A stretch of DNA of 26,351 bases, taken from positions 1-26,351 of the forward strand of contig JAOALB010000290.1 of NCBI GenBank assembly GCA_025331125.1. Reading direction: 5' to 3'. A program made the position numbers and the translations under genes. The notes beneath the pieces are model-generated. The model was not told where the DNA came from and searched no databases. It was given only the letters and a program-made list of their open reading frames with translations. The DNA is from Mycogone perniciosa. Its lineage: Eukaryota > Ascomycota > Sordariomycetes > Hypocreales > Hypocreaceae. This document shows, piece after piece, positions 8,542 to 18,879 of this stretch (position 1 is the stretch's first letter; each line of letters begins with the position of its first letter).

Positions 8542-11500
8542 AGTATCATCTAAACCTGTAGTCTTCCAATAGATGCCAAACCATACCGAATAGCTCTTTG
8601 AATCCGGATTACATATTCTCAGAGCAGAGCGTACAATAGCAGCATCATCGACAATATCAGCCTCGCGAAAGTGAGCACCCCAAGCTTTTGCCGAGTAATC
8701 TAAAAAGGCGTTGCTATTGACAGACTGGCAGCTTTCCCTGTCTGTACCTGTTGGAAGGCTAACGTCGGAGTTGAAAAAGTTCAGATAGAGCACGCAGAGC
8801 TCTGCAAGAACAGTGTGTGCGTGGCGAGTAGTGATGGAGTGATGCCAGCGCAGCTTTGATGGGACAGTTATAAGCGATGCCAAATTTGCAAGGAGAAACT
8901 CGCGAGCTGTTTGATGAAGGAAATAAATCTTGCCATGATAAATTGAGATGAATAATCCACACCAAGATCTAAGACGCGACTTAAAGTCCTCTTCATCCTC
9001 TAAGTCAAGGTCGTGAATACTCTGTAATGTATCGTCTATATTCACGGCAATATTCATTTCCGAGAGGTTCAGTGGCCGACTAGCTGCTAAGATGATACTT
9101 AAGGTCTTCCGAACTATCGGGTGTTCCTTGGATCGGGCAAGAATCTGCTCGTATGCCTCATTGATACTCCTTGGAAGTGTTGTAATAGTGGACTCAACTC
9201 CCTTTAGTGTCTTTTTAAAGTTTTCTTTCTCCAAGTGATTAAATATAAGGTAAACCCAGAGATAAGTGCGATGGGGAGTCTCTTGTAGCCTTTTCTCGAG
9301 GTGGCTTTTAATTTTGGGTGAGAGACCTTTCTTCTCTGATAGCTGATTAAGCCGATGCTTAATGACGCGATTAACCTCCTGGCTGATAGCTTCCGACTCT
9401 TCCTCTCCCGATATACGGATATTCGGAAAGGCATCTAACAGGCTGCGGAACTTGGACAAGATCTGCTCATATGGGCGGCATGTTAGAAGGTACTTGAGCT
9501 TGCCATGGCCTAACTGGTCGCTGTAGAATTGGCTCTCCATATTCTGCATCAGGTCCGCAAACTCGGATTCGGCACATTCATCTAGGGCATCAAGGACCAT
9601 AATTACAGGTCCTGCCTGGGGATCCTTGATAGCGTTTCGTAGAACCTTCCAGAGCGATTCTGTAGAGTTGATCAACCCTTGCCCATCCCTGCGAAATTCT
9701 GTCATCGCATGTTCGATTAAACAAGGCTTCTGGAAGAAGAGCTGGTCAAGCAGTGCGCAAAGCGCTTGCCGGACAGTATTCTGGTCTTGGTCTTTGAAGA
9801 AGAAGTAGCAGATAGTTGCTGATCGTGGTAGGCCATAGTCGACCAGGTACTTGGCTAATACTGACCTTCCACAGTCAGGATCTGCTGATACCAGCAGGGG
9901 GCCGGAGTCCTGTTTCAACCATGTGTGGAAGTGCTTGTGCTTGAGGAACCACATGCACGTGTCTTCAACCCTTTCTTCCACTCGGTCTTTATACCACTCG
10001 TATGTTGCGTCCCTATTGCCAGTGGTGAGGCGAAACAGCTGGTGACACTTTTCTTCTTCTTCCTGGGTCTGAAGATGCCCTTTTATAATATCCCGATGCT
10101 CCTTTGCAATGTCTCGACGCTCTGTATATAGAATTAATACGTATTAATAGTATGATTTGGAGAGCCTTGGACTGACCAGATAGAATATCGCCGATCTTCT
10201 TCTCGGCTTCAACCCTATTTGGCGCGATTCGATTGAGAAGGTCCTTTGTGTATACCGCTGCCACCATTGCTGCATACTCCTGCCACTCCTTATTCTTGTG
10301 CGAGTCTGAATAGTCGCAAATGCCGCGAATGACTAGACACGGAAAGTGGTTCATTAATCCCGCCGCTTCCATCTCAAAGCACTGAACATCCTTTTCCGCT
10401 GCGAGCTTATCTCGAAGCACAGCATACTTCATGAGCTGGTTTGCTGAAGCGATCAGGCCGTAATGGATAGTCGGATTATCCTCGTCTTCCGTCCTTTCGG
10501 GTCGTAAAATGAGGGTTGACGGATTATCCCCACATGTCACCGCACAATCCGATTCCTCGTTTGTAGGGTGGCAGACGTTACTTTGATACAGTCTGTCACT
10601 GCTTAGATTGGGTCGTCGATATTTCTTCCGTAGCCTTGGCTTTTTATCGAGAATAGCACCGATGGCTGCCTCAAGCTGATTTCCTTCGCCCTCATATTGC
10701 GCCTGAAAGCCAGCTGCAGCTGCACGTAGAACTGGTGGCGGTTGGTTCAGGAACCCTGTTGTTTGGAAGCTCTGCCCTTGTATGGTTTTGCCGAAGTCGT
10801 ACTGGAATACGCCACCGTTGCCGCCTCTTGGAGAGCTAACCACCACATCCCCCAAACGAATATCATGCTTTCGACTAGGCGCTCCTCCACCAATACCAAC
10901 CATTAATCCGATTCTAACGTTAGGGAAACTGTATGACATATCTGCCGCCACACGTGCTGCAGAGGATATGCCATACTCTCCACCGGGCAAGACGGCGATA
11001 ACAACGTTGTGCTTCCCAATTTTGCCTAACGTATAATCGTTATTATCGTTCGTGGAGACCATCTCTGGCCCTTCGTGCTTTTCGTCGAGGACAGCTTGGG
11101 CAGCAACATATTCGGTCGTAATAGCACAGATCCAGCCGACTGTGTAATCATTTGGGTTCGACGTCCCTCCAGACACCAGACCCACACCGCTACTGCCTTG
11201 GGCCCGAGCTCGGACGAAATCTTGCAGGACAAAATCTGTTTCCGGCCCTGATATTTTGGCTCCAGATTGCTCTCTTTCGTACCATTCTATGAATCCAATC
11301 TCACGCCAGTGCGATATCTGTGTTTCTTGTATGTCCAGAGGTGGCCACTCTTCTGGATTCTCATCCTCAGTGAGTGGCACGGCATGAAGCTCCTCATCAT
11401 ATCCGCTTGGGTAGGATGCTTTCTCGCTTTTTCTCAGCCAGCGGCGTTTCTCTTCGTTTTCAGATTTGTCTAACACACTTTCGGGCGTCTCGGTGGTGAT

Positions 11501-11611
11501 CAGTACCGGGACGGACAAGACGGCAAGATTCTTGACATGGCTAGCAATATGCTTGTGCAGCAGATGCAGGATTGCCTTCGGCTCACCGGTCGGGATGACC
11601 GGCTTAAGCAT
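8347..11611 (-). CDS. PNP_UDP / NACHT / ankyrin NLR-like protein
   Basis: Two ORFs join through a 55-bp intron (10122-10176). From ATG 11611, residues about 155-460 form a PNP_UDP nucleoside phosphorylase-like domain: YTVGWICAITTEYVAAQ, MVGIGGGAPS, DIRLGDVVVSSP, CFEMEAAGL and RGICDYSDSH. The nucleoside-binding Met/Glu pair and the base-side Asp appear intact. The linker reads ERRDIAKEHRDIIKGH. A NACHT follows: P-loop-like SADPDCGRSVLAKYL (about 9844-9888), Walker B VIMVLDALDEC (about 9574-9606) and LLTCRP. The protein ends in only two ankyrin repeats (about 8347-8541). In NLRs the PNP domain is the effector and NACHT the switch; relatives include ATP nucleosidases. Oddities are the P-loop Lys replaced by Arg (9865-9867) and the short ankyrin array. 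The frame is open upstream of 11611 to about 11697 (second half of a zinc finger), so this is probably the 3' part of the longer gene continuing at 11692-13225. Confidence 0.85.
10122..10176 (-). other. Intron joining the PNP and NACHT exons
   Basis: On the minus strand the intron begins GTCAGTCC and ends ATATACAG, 55 bp. Exon 5' ends ...GDILS plus one base; exon 3' resumes AG CGT CGA, giving a seamless frame into the NACHT ORF (GDILS-ERRDIAKEH). This makes the PNP and NACHT parts one protein. Confidence 0.8.
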
Positions 11612-11689
11612 GTCTGGGATGCAATCACAAAACGGGCACGAATACTCATCGTCACGGGTGAGAATTTTTTGCCGGGTCCTGGAAAGGGT

Positions 11690-11706
11690 ATCTAATTGCA
11701 GGACGC
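11690..11706 (-). other. 1-nt frameshift site between zinc-finger and PNP parts
   Basis: The minus-strand frame reads R R Q A S C N stop, while the frame one base back reads L Q L D T L S R T R Q K and continues into the last zinc finger and the PNP domain. No intron of usable size fits: GTCCTGCAATTAG is only 13 nt. It is either a real lesion or a sequencing/assembly error. Confidence 0.7.
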
Positions 11707-13225
11707 TTGGCGGCGGTCGTCCGGGATGGTTGGCTGGATATGCTCCATGAAGCTTTCAAGGTCGTTGAACTGCGCGGCTTCGTGGTCGGTATCGCAGTAC
11801 CAGGTGCTCATATGGATTCTCCTGGTCCACTGCTCTGAATGCACAGAGTTCATGTGGTCGACCCATTGTTTCATGTGAACGAAGAAAAGCAACGGAGCCC
11901 TGCATTCTTCCGAAAGGCAGGTGTAGGGCTGTACATCCTTGTCCAAGTGGTCACTAGTGTGGACTTATAAGAATATGTGCTGAGAACGAGGGGATGAGAA
12001 GCGAGTACTTACTCCCAAAATGTAGGAATATTGTTCAGTTTCGCGGTGGGCAGCCGCTGTGCGCAATATGGGCATGCGCAGTCCGTGGCTCCTGGCAGGA
12101 AATGAGGCTTGGACGGATACTTGCGCGTACATAGGCACACAGAAGACCCCATACTCATAGTTGAAAGAGCTGGCCCAGTCTTTAAGTCGCAACGAGCCAT
12201 TTCGACGTTCAGTCTGCTCCTCGTGTCGACAGACTCGGTGGGAACAACACGACCCCCTACTTCATGTGGCGAACGGGCAGGCGTGGGCAATGGGTGGGGC
12301 TGGGGTCGAGATGGCTGCGACTGGGTGACTGGGGCTGCCTGTGCTTGATTGGTATTGACTTGACTTGGCGTCCGTCTGGTCTTCAGTTTCTCTTCGTGCC
12401 GAATCTTGCGAAGCAAACGTTTTCGGCGAAGTGCAACGGATGCGGCGAGTTGCTTGCAGAGAGACCGCCGAGCATGGGGAAATGTGTGCCTGATGATGAG
12501 AGACGTGTAGTTTTCAAAGTAAGTGTCATCATCTCCCTCGAACCCTGAGGAGAGGCTGTATTTCTGGCTTCGAACAGACGACTTGCGAATCACGCTTGCT
12601 ATGAAATGCAGCTCTTCAATGGCATGCCGGATGGAATCGCTCGTTTCGTGTGGCGGTGACCTTAGGATTTTTGGGTCGCTTGAATCCACTGATCGTAGTG
12701 AGTACACAAGTCACTGCTCAAGATAGCTAAACGCGTCTTTCTTTGGGACGTACAGTATTCTAAGTTCCTCGCTAGCATCTGGAGCAGCTCTACAGCCATG
12801 CCTTTGATGTCTTTGTACCCTTGGAGGCGTGCATCCAGGGATCGACTGACATCAGCAGCCAAAGCACCGGTATAGTCAATCGAGATGTTGAAGCTTCTCT
12901 TCGTGTCTTCCATAAACTCGGCGATCTCCATTGGGAGTTTGACGGCGGACTTCCCTGGCTTGTCAGAAGTAAATGACGAGCCCGCTTGCCCCGTGACGCT
13001 GGAAAAGAGCCTGAGGCAAGCCGTAACGGCCTCGTAGATGGCTTCATCATTGTCTTCATTGTCTTCATTGTCCTCCTCGTCCTCCTCGAATTTTGGATCG
13101 TCTTCGCATTCCAAGCTTGGCACATCGTCACGTCCAAAGCCTGCCACATCGTCATCCTCATAATAGGAAGCATCTTGGGCGCCCTCGTTCCTTGCTACTT
13201 TCGTTAAGCGAAGCGGCAGGCCCAT
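11692..13225 (-). CDS. C2H2-like zinc-finger protein, N-terminal half of the NLR gene
   Basis: Three exons: 13225-12754, 12688-12013 and 11953-11692. The start is an ATG at 13225. It begins with an acidic stretch (EEDEEDNEDNEDNDE). Next comes a helical N-terminal region from IYEAVTACLRLF, then SPPHETSDSIRHAIEELHFI. A Pro/Gln-rich linker follows, then Cys/His clusters CPYC (about 12050-12070), YTCLSEEC, HMKQWVDHMNSVH and WYCDTDH...HI. This order matches the ascomycete C2H2-type zinc-finger proteins of unknown function. The frame ends at TAG 11692-11694, but one base away it continues LDTLSRTRQK...YSCPFCDC...H..H into the PNP ORF. A 1-nt deletion there is the likely cause, so this and 8347-11611 probably form one gene, or a broken one. 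Role unknown; DNA, RNA or protein binding are all possible. Confidence 0.75.
11954..12012 (-). other. Intron in the zinc-finger gene
   Basis: Donor GTAAGTACTC, acceptor CCACACTAG, 59 bp on the minus strand. The splice gives FW-D-DHLDKDVQPYTC in frame. Confidence 0.75.
12689..12753 (-). other. Intron in the zinc-finger gene
   Basis: Donor GTACGT, acceptor CGATCAG, 65 bp on the minus strand. The splice gives NLEY-L-DSSDPKILRSPP in frame and links the N-terminal helical region to the next exon. Confidence 0.7.
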
Positions 13226-13285
13226 TTACCCCGTGTTGCCATTTCCAAACATAGCCGCCCAACGCCCGGCCCTCACGGTCGCCAT
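13226..13285 (-). promoter_or_regulatory. Possible uORF abutting the start of the zinc-finger/NLR gene
   Basis: A 19-codon ORF (ATG at 13285, MATVRAGRWAAMFGNGNTG) ends in TAA directly next to the main ATG (TAA-ATG, same frame). It could limit translation by termination and reinitiation. Alternatively GTAAAT at the junction is a splice donor and the real gene starts at 13285, with an intron removing the present N-terminus. Confidence 0.35.
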
Positions 13286-13828
13286 GAATTAAATCCTCGA
13301 GGTATGGCGTGGGCATTCACAAGTGTGTTGGCGACACTGTTTTCAGTGGGGGCCAGGGCGTCAAAGAAGGCTGTGCAGCCGCTATGGCTGCAGAAACGAG
13401 ACGCGTTCAAGTGACTTCGCCCATGTACGGGGTAACACCTACAAGGTTCCCAAAGGTTAAATGTGTACAAACCCCAACGTGGCTGTCCAATAGAATCTCA
13501 AACGACCTCGGACGGCCGACGAACGCGTGGGAATGAATCTGGGTCTGGACGAAGTCGGCATCCAACAGGATCAATTAACGGGAATGAATTAAGATCCACT
13601 ACATACATCCCGCTTATTCTCTCCAAGTAGTTCCTATGTAGACATTCATTTGCCCATTATGAGGCTTGTTAGCTAGACGAGCGAGAAATAATAACTCTCA
13701 AGGAGTTTTGGTATGGCAGGATGCGAAACATGTGTCTGCACTTGGTAGTTGTGAAATATTCTACATAGTGTTCTAAGAATTCTGTATTTAAACTTTGCCT
13801 TGATATCTACGTTATTCAGAACAATCGA
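13286..13828. other. Intergenic between the zinc-finger/NLR locus and the F-box gene
   Basis: It should contain the promoter of the minus-strand zinc-finger/NLR gene and the 3' end of the F-box gene. No clear TATA box, repeat or coding frame was identified. Confidence 0.35.
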
Positions 13829-14599
13829 TTAAACTCTCGATGGCCAGCCTTCTCTCTCATTTGGTCGGGCAAGTCTGAAACCAGCTATGTTTCTCCCCTC
13901 GTCTACTTTGTAAACGACCTTAGATGACCTCGTTGGGCTTTCAAGAATCCGTATGATAGGCTTTCCGCTCCGGAAGCGGAGCTTGATTGAACATATCTCG
14001 CGAATCGCTTTCTTTTTCTTCCAAGTTACACCATCAACCCCCCGGATCAATTCCGGTCCAATCTTCTGGACAGAAGATCGGTAATCATAGTAAGTTACAT
14101 GAGTTGATACCCCGTGTCTCTCACTACGAAAAAGCTTCGCTGGATCTGGAGTTGGTATCCACCCCTCATCAGTTCTTATAATATCTTGAATATGTAAAGT
14201 AATACCGGAATCCTCCAAGTAAATCTCAGATTTATCACGATCATATGAGTGAGGTTGTAGAGAACTAAAAAAAGCTTTGTTGATGTAGGCGCAATCGCCT
14301 GTCCAGTCGTGAATAAGCAATGATAAATAGGTCCCCTTTGTCTTCTTGACACATATTTTAGGGAGATCTTTTCCTAGAAGGCAAGGAACTGGGTCTTGGC
14401 CGTCATAGCCCTTTACCTCAAGGACTTGTTGAAGCCATGCGTCGGATTTGAATATGTAACCCCATGCATGTACATGCCCATCTAGTATCCTGAAGCTTCT
14501 ATCTGCTTTGAGCAGCGAAAGCTGAGATAGAGGCAAAAGGTAGCTTGTAATTTTGGCAAAAATTTCGAGCGGAACTTCACCTAGGGTTAAGGGAGCCAT
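13829..14599 (-). CDS. F-box-like protein
   Basis: This 256-residue protein starts at an ATG (14597-14599), MAPLTLGEVPLEIFAKITSY. Residues about 6-42 have the F-box pattern LPxEIxxxIxxYL...L..L...R.FR. The rest has no recognised repeats; it is basic and mixed, ending in RPNEREGWPSRV. F-box proteins recruit substrates to SCF ubiquitin ligases through Skp1; that role here is inferred. The frame is open upstream into the mobile element at 14671-15194, but the upstream initiator would be GTG, so 14599 is preferred. Confidence 0.65.
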   Translation of the reverse strand: MAPLTLGEVPLEIFAKITSYLLPLSQLSLLKADRSFRILDGHVHAWGYIFKSDAWLQQVLEVKGYDGQDPVPCLLGKDLPKICVKKTKGTYLSLLIHDWTGDCAYINKAFFSSLQPHSYDRDKSEIYLEDSGITLHIQDIIRTDEGWIPTPDPAKLFRSERHGVSTHVTYYDYRSSVQKIGPELIRGVDGVTWKKKKAIREICSIKLRFRSGKPIIRILESPTRSSKVVYKVDEGRNIAGFRLARPNEREGWPSRV

Positions 14600-14670
14600 C
14601 ACAGAAAATTTGTAGATGAAAGCTAAGCAATGCTTGTATGGGATTGCTTTTATATTACAGCAGCAGGCAG

Positions 14671-15194
14671 TACAGCATTGCTTAAATTCGGTTTCCTCTT
14701 TTGTACGCTCTGTTTTTTTGGAGACTAAATGCACGGACCAGCAGGTACATAGAGATACCTATATATGCCTAGTTAAATGGAAGATCCAGAAACGGCCGAA
14801 TTTAACCCTAGTAAAATTGCGCTGGAGTATATTTTAGGAACAAACTGGCGACAAAGAATGTCGCGTTAAAGTACTGGTAAGTAAATGGTAAATTGGACAG
14901 TGCCACCCTATGCTGGTAGGTACAAAACATACCAAGAGTTTGCAAAATAGCTACTTTATTGGCGTTTACACTTGGCGGTGCGTAATTAATCGTTCAATAT
15001 ACATGGATTTGGACCTATTGTTATTAACTTAATAACGGGTAAAGCGTAAAGTAAGAGCTCCAAAAAACTGTTGCAGTACTGTAACTTATCGCTGGCGCGT
15101 CAGTGTTAGAAAATAAAAATACGCACTATGTGGGTCTTTCCAAATATTAGAACAGTGTAATCGAAAGAGGAAGCCGAATATGAACAGCACTGTA
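14671..15194. mobile_element. Non-autonomous TIR element, copy B (524 bp)
   Basis: It begins TACAGCATTGCTTAAATTCG and ends GAATATGAACAGCACTGTA. The interior is collinear with 2116-2679, with a deletion of about 30 bp near 15084 and scattered transitions. It has TA borders and no transposase. It sits 72 bp upstream of the F-box gene ATG, within its probable 5' UTR or promoter. Confidence 0.75.
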
Positions 15195-15900
15195 CCATAT
15201 CGAAGTATGTTCGATCGTGCTTTGCGGACGGGTCGCGGAGTGCAAGAGATAATATTTTTGGCTATAACTTTGTCTTTAATTTTCTCCTTACCCTGCAACT
15301 TACTTATGATAGCGTTCTGGAGCTCCGTTCGCTGGATCTTAGATATTAGGTGCCATTTGCGGAGATGCAAGGTTTAGGGTTTGCCATTTTTCAACACCAG
15401 GGGCGCTGTTTGTTTGTTTGTTTGTGTGAGGGGGGTGGTACTGTGTACAGTATATATGACCCATCGGCGAAGGCATAAATGGCAGCCAGACAGAGACTAT
15501 GAGCGCCAAGCAAATATTATACCACGTCTACGTTCGGCAAGTTGTGGATAAAAGAACAACTAGCCTATTTATTGCATACATACTATCTAAAGACGGCAAT
15601 GGTTGATGTTATTGTGAAATATATAATGTAGCGTTTAGCAAGCTTGTAGCAGCACAAACGCGTATTTGCATTACAGAGGCTATGGACTCATATCAAACCA
15701 AAACGCATCATCCCGGCGAACATCCTACTAGTTATAATTCTGTGTAAATTCTATAATCTCCAGCAGCTTTTCCCACTTAACTTGGGATCAGCAAGAGTGT
15801 CGAATTCAATCATTTTAAATGCACCTATGAGCCCTCAAACTGTTGATCAGTGAGTGATAATATATAACGCTTCTCGATACACAAGCATCAACCAAACTCG
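15195..15900. other. Intergenic, left flank of the MULE relic
   Basis: A short (GTTT)n run lies at about 15409-15424 followed by a G-rich stretch. Weak in-frame peptide remnants around 15830-15900 may be the N-terminal end of the transposase. No element terminus was recognised. Confidence 0.35.
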
Positions 15901-17911
15901 CATCCATCTGCTCATCCGGCTCGCAAGCTAGCCGCTCAAGAAAATGCAGAGCTTAAAATCCTAGTAACTGCAGGCATTACTCCAAAGCATATCCAGACCT
16001 ATATGCGTCTGCAGGATAGCAATAGTCTGATAACACGGCAAGATATCTATAATCAGATTGCCCATAAAAGACGAGAGATATGGGAAGGACAGAGCACAAT
16101 TCATGCCCTTGTTAATCAAATGGATAGCGAGGGGTTCTGGAATCAAATGCAATTTGATGAAGATGGTTGAGTAACTGCTGTTTTATTTGCTCATCCTGAC
16201 TCATTAAAGTATCTTCAAGCATATCCAGATCTTCTATTGCTAGATTGCACCTATAAGACCAATATATATCAGATGCCGCTTCTTGATATAATTGGCGTTG
16301 ATGCTTGCCAGCGATCTTTCTGTATTGCATTTGCATTTCTTAGTGGCGAGCAAGAGGGAGATTATATTTGGGCATTAGATCGGCTTCGGTCTATCTATGA
16401 AGCTTGCAGTGCTACATTTCTATCTGTAGTGCTAACAGACCGCTTCCTTGCCTGTATGAATGCAGTTTCAATTGTGTTTCCATTAGCACAATCATTGCTC
16501 TGTCTTTGGCATGCAAATCAGGCTGTTGTTCGGCATTGCCTACCAATTGTTACAGCGCAAGAGCGCCTAGTTGCTTTAACACGAGGCGATATAGCAGCAA
16601 TTAAGGCATCTGGATCTAAGAATTGGGAAGCCTTCTAACAGTTCTGGCATTCTATTATCAGCTCATCCACTGAGGCAGTCTTTACAGAGCGAGTTTTACA
16701 GTTTGAACAGCAGCATCTTGCAGATCATGCTAAGGAAATTGCATACATTAAGACAACCTGGCCGCAGCCATATAAGGAACGGCTTGTCAAGGCTTGGGTC
16801 AACCAACACACACACTTTGGCAACGTAGTTACATCTCGGGTTGAAGGCATCCATGCACTCTTAAAGTCTCATTTAAAGAGATATACATACACTAGATCTC
16901 TTTGAGGCTTGGAGATCAATAAAGCATGCATTGGCGAATCAGCTATCAGAGATACAATCGAATCAAGCTAAACAGCAAAGTTGAAGACCACTTGAAATCT
17001 CAAATAACCTATATTCTGCTATACATGGCTGGGTGTCACATGAGGCATTATGGAAGGTTGAGGAGCACCGAAAGCTTTTACAAAAAACAGATCCACCTCC
17101 CTCACTTATCTGCACTGGAGCCTTTACACGGTCATTTGGTTTGCCTTGCCTTCATCAACTGAAATCTCTACAAGAGCAGAATCAGGTTCTTCTATTATCA
17201 CACTCTCGTTCACACTGGCATCTACAGCGCCCTGGAGAGCCGTTACACCTATTAGAGCCTCGAAGGCTTGAGTCAACCAGGTTATAAGCAAGATCTAGCA
17301 TTTCTCAGTCAAGCACCCAGCGAGAGCCAAGTGCATTTGAACGCGTTGAGCAACAGAGGAAGCCATCCACATGCAGTCGATGCCATCAAACTGGGCACAT
17401 TAGGTCTTCCCGAGTATGCCCTTTGCGGCATCAGGAGCTCTTGGCTTCATCTATTCTAGAGCTAGCAGAGCCGACGCAACCAGTAGAACCAGCAGAGCTA
17501 ATACAACAGCTAAGGTTTGATGCTCCTGAAGCTATATATCAACGGTATATTATGGCAAAAGCTGCTTGGTATGAAAAGCAGCCTGCTAGCAGCATGAAGA
17601 CTAATCAGCTACATCGCAAGGAAATGAAACTGCCGGCATCCTATAGTTAAAGGGAATATAATTGGTGCCTAGATTATAAGCAGATGGGGTCAATATTGCA
17701 AGACTACTCGGCCATAAGGGACTGGACTAAGGAAGAGATGATGGCATATCTTGATTGGTCGAATGATGAAGATAGCCGAATTGATGCTCTTGTTATCCAG
17801 CAGTTTGCAGATAATGCAGTTGAAGGCAGCAGACGAGGCATAGCACATATCTGGGACCAGATTGAGAAGGATAGTGAGGAACAGCAGTCTTTATATTTAA
17901 CTAAATAACCA
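15901..17911 (+). pseudogene. MULE-family transposase relic
   Basis: Frame 1 (15901-16890) encodes HPARKLAAQENAELKILVTA, then FAHPDSLKYLQAYPDLLLLD CTYKTNIYQMPLLDIIGVD and LTDRFLACMNAV...SLLCLWHANQ, the MULE transposase core with conserved Asp and the CxWH motif. A frameshift near 16891 moves to frame 2: LDLFEAWRSIKHAL, GWVSHEALWKVEEHRKLL, CTGAFTRSFGLPCLHQLK. A zinc-knuckle-like CSRCHQTGHIRSSRVC (about 17372-17419) follows, then a C-terminal domain ending at 17911. Stops at 16168, 16636, 16982, 17285 and 17648 mostly fit CGA>TGA or CAA>TAA. It resembles fungal Hop-like MULEs. Terminal repeats and target duplication were not found. Confidence 0.85.
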
Positions 17912-17975
17912 GCTAAAAGCTATTATATATTGGGATTCAAACAGAGAACCTAGCTAAAGCCTGAAAAAAAAAATA

Positions 17976-18017
17976 CCCCCTAACGTAGGCAACACTGCCG
18001 TCGCTTACGTTAGGGGG
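17976..18017. repeat. 42-bp imperfect palindrome
   Basis: Arms CCCCCTAACGTAGGC and GCTTACGTTAGGGGG are inverted repeats with one mismatch around a 12-nt loop. It lies 65 bp beyond the end of the MULE relic, preceded by a run of A. It could be a hairpin, an element terminus or a tiny MITE. TTAGGG appears in the right arm but there is no telomeric array. Confidence 0.6.
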
Positions 18018-18871
18018 TTACTTCCTGGCTTCATATAATTGTATATAAGATATTGGTCTAGCTATGCGGCGTCTGATTGGCTAGAGGCCCACCTTATCCA
18101 CTGTGCTGACATAATTTGCACGGGATCCCGCGCACCTATAGGCTCCCTGCCCACAGAAATTAATGATTAATCCTACGTACATACTGCCCCTAAAATTCCC
18201 AGTGAGCTACCTTTCTATTGGTGGATAGTGTGAAATAACATAAAGATGGATAAAATTGTTCAATTCATTACATAATACGTCAAAACTAGGTGAGCAGGAA
18301 AGCATGTGGGTTTAGCCAGTTGCGGATTAATATTGTTGTTAGAGAGAGTAAGTGGAAGGCCATTTCGCTCCTAGCTGTAATTCTTGGTTATCGTCGGTCT
18401 AATCGAAAGTCTCGGCTACTCTGCTAGAGTTGTTTGTATTCATCATTGAGCACCTTGTGGTAGATGAATGAGTGGCTCGTGACAACTTGGGAGGCAGGGC
18501 AGCAAACATATAAAACCCATGTAGACTTTGTGAGGCGGACCAGAAACGAAATCCGAAATGCTACAAGGCAATTGCCATCGTAAGCAGACGAGCGAGTCAT
18601 ACCAAAGGGCTGAAATCAGACACTTAGCGTGTCAAATGGCCAGAATTTTAGGCCGGCATTTGAAGCAGTACATATCGAAGCTAGAGATGCTGTGTTACTG
18701 TAAGGGCTTACAAGTCCGGCAAGAATGGTACATACTGATAAGGAGACCACACTGTGAATGCTGGCACTCGTTACGAGTTTATCGTACATAGTGTACTTAG
18801 TAGCCAAATTAGGCTAACTCATTGCCGAAAGGTGGTAATTGGATTATTAAAAAAAATTCACTTACATTATG

Positions 18872-18879
18872 TATAAATA
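18872..18879 (+). promoter_or_regulatory. TATA-like box
   Basis: TATAAATA lies 60 bp upstream of the ATG at 18932, a plausible core promoter distance with a short 5' UTR. Confidence 0.4.

Noticed and set aside
12790..13173. 127-codon minus-strand frame overlapping the zinc-finger gene
   Set aside because: A shadow of the acidic first exon; composition (Met/Thr/Arg runs) is typical of a wrong frame.
13829..14734. Extended F-box protein starting inside the TIR element
   Set aside because: The upstream initiator codon (14732-14734) is GTG, not ATG; the ATG at 14599 places the F-box at a normal N-terminal position.
17976..18017. Telomere-like TTAGGG at the palindrome
   Set aside because: Single occurrences inside inverted arms, with no tandem array; not a telomere.
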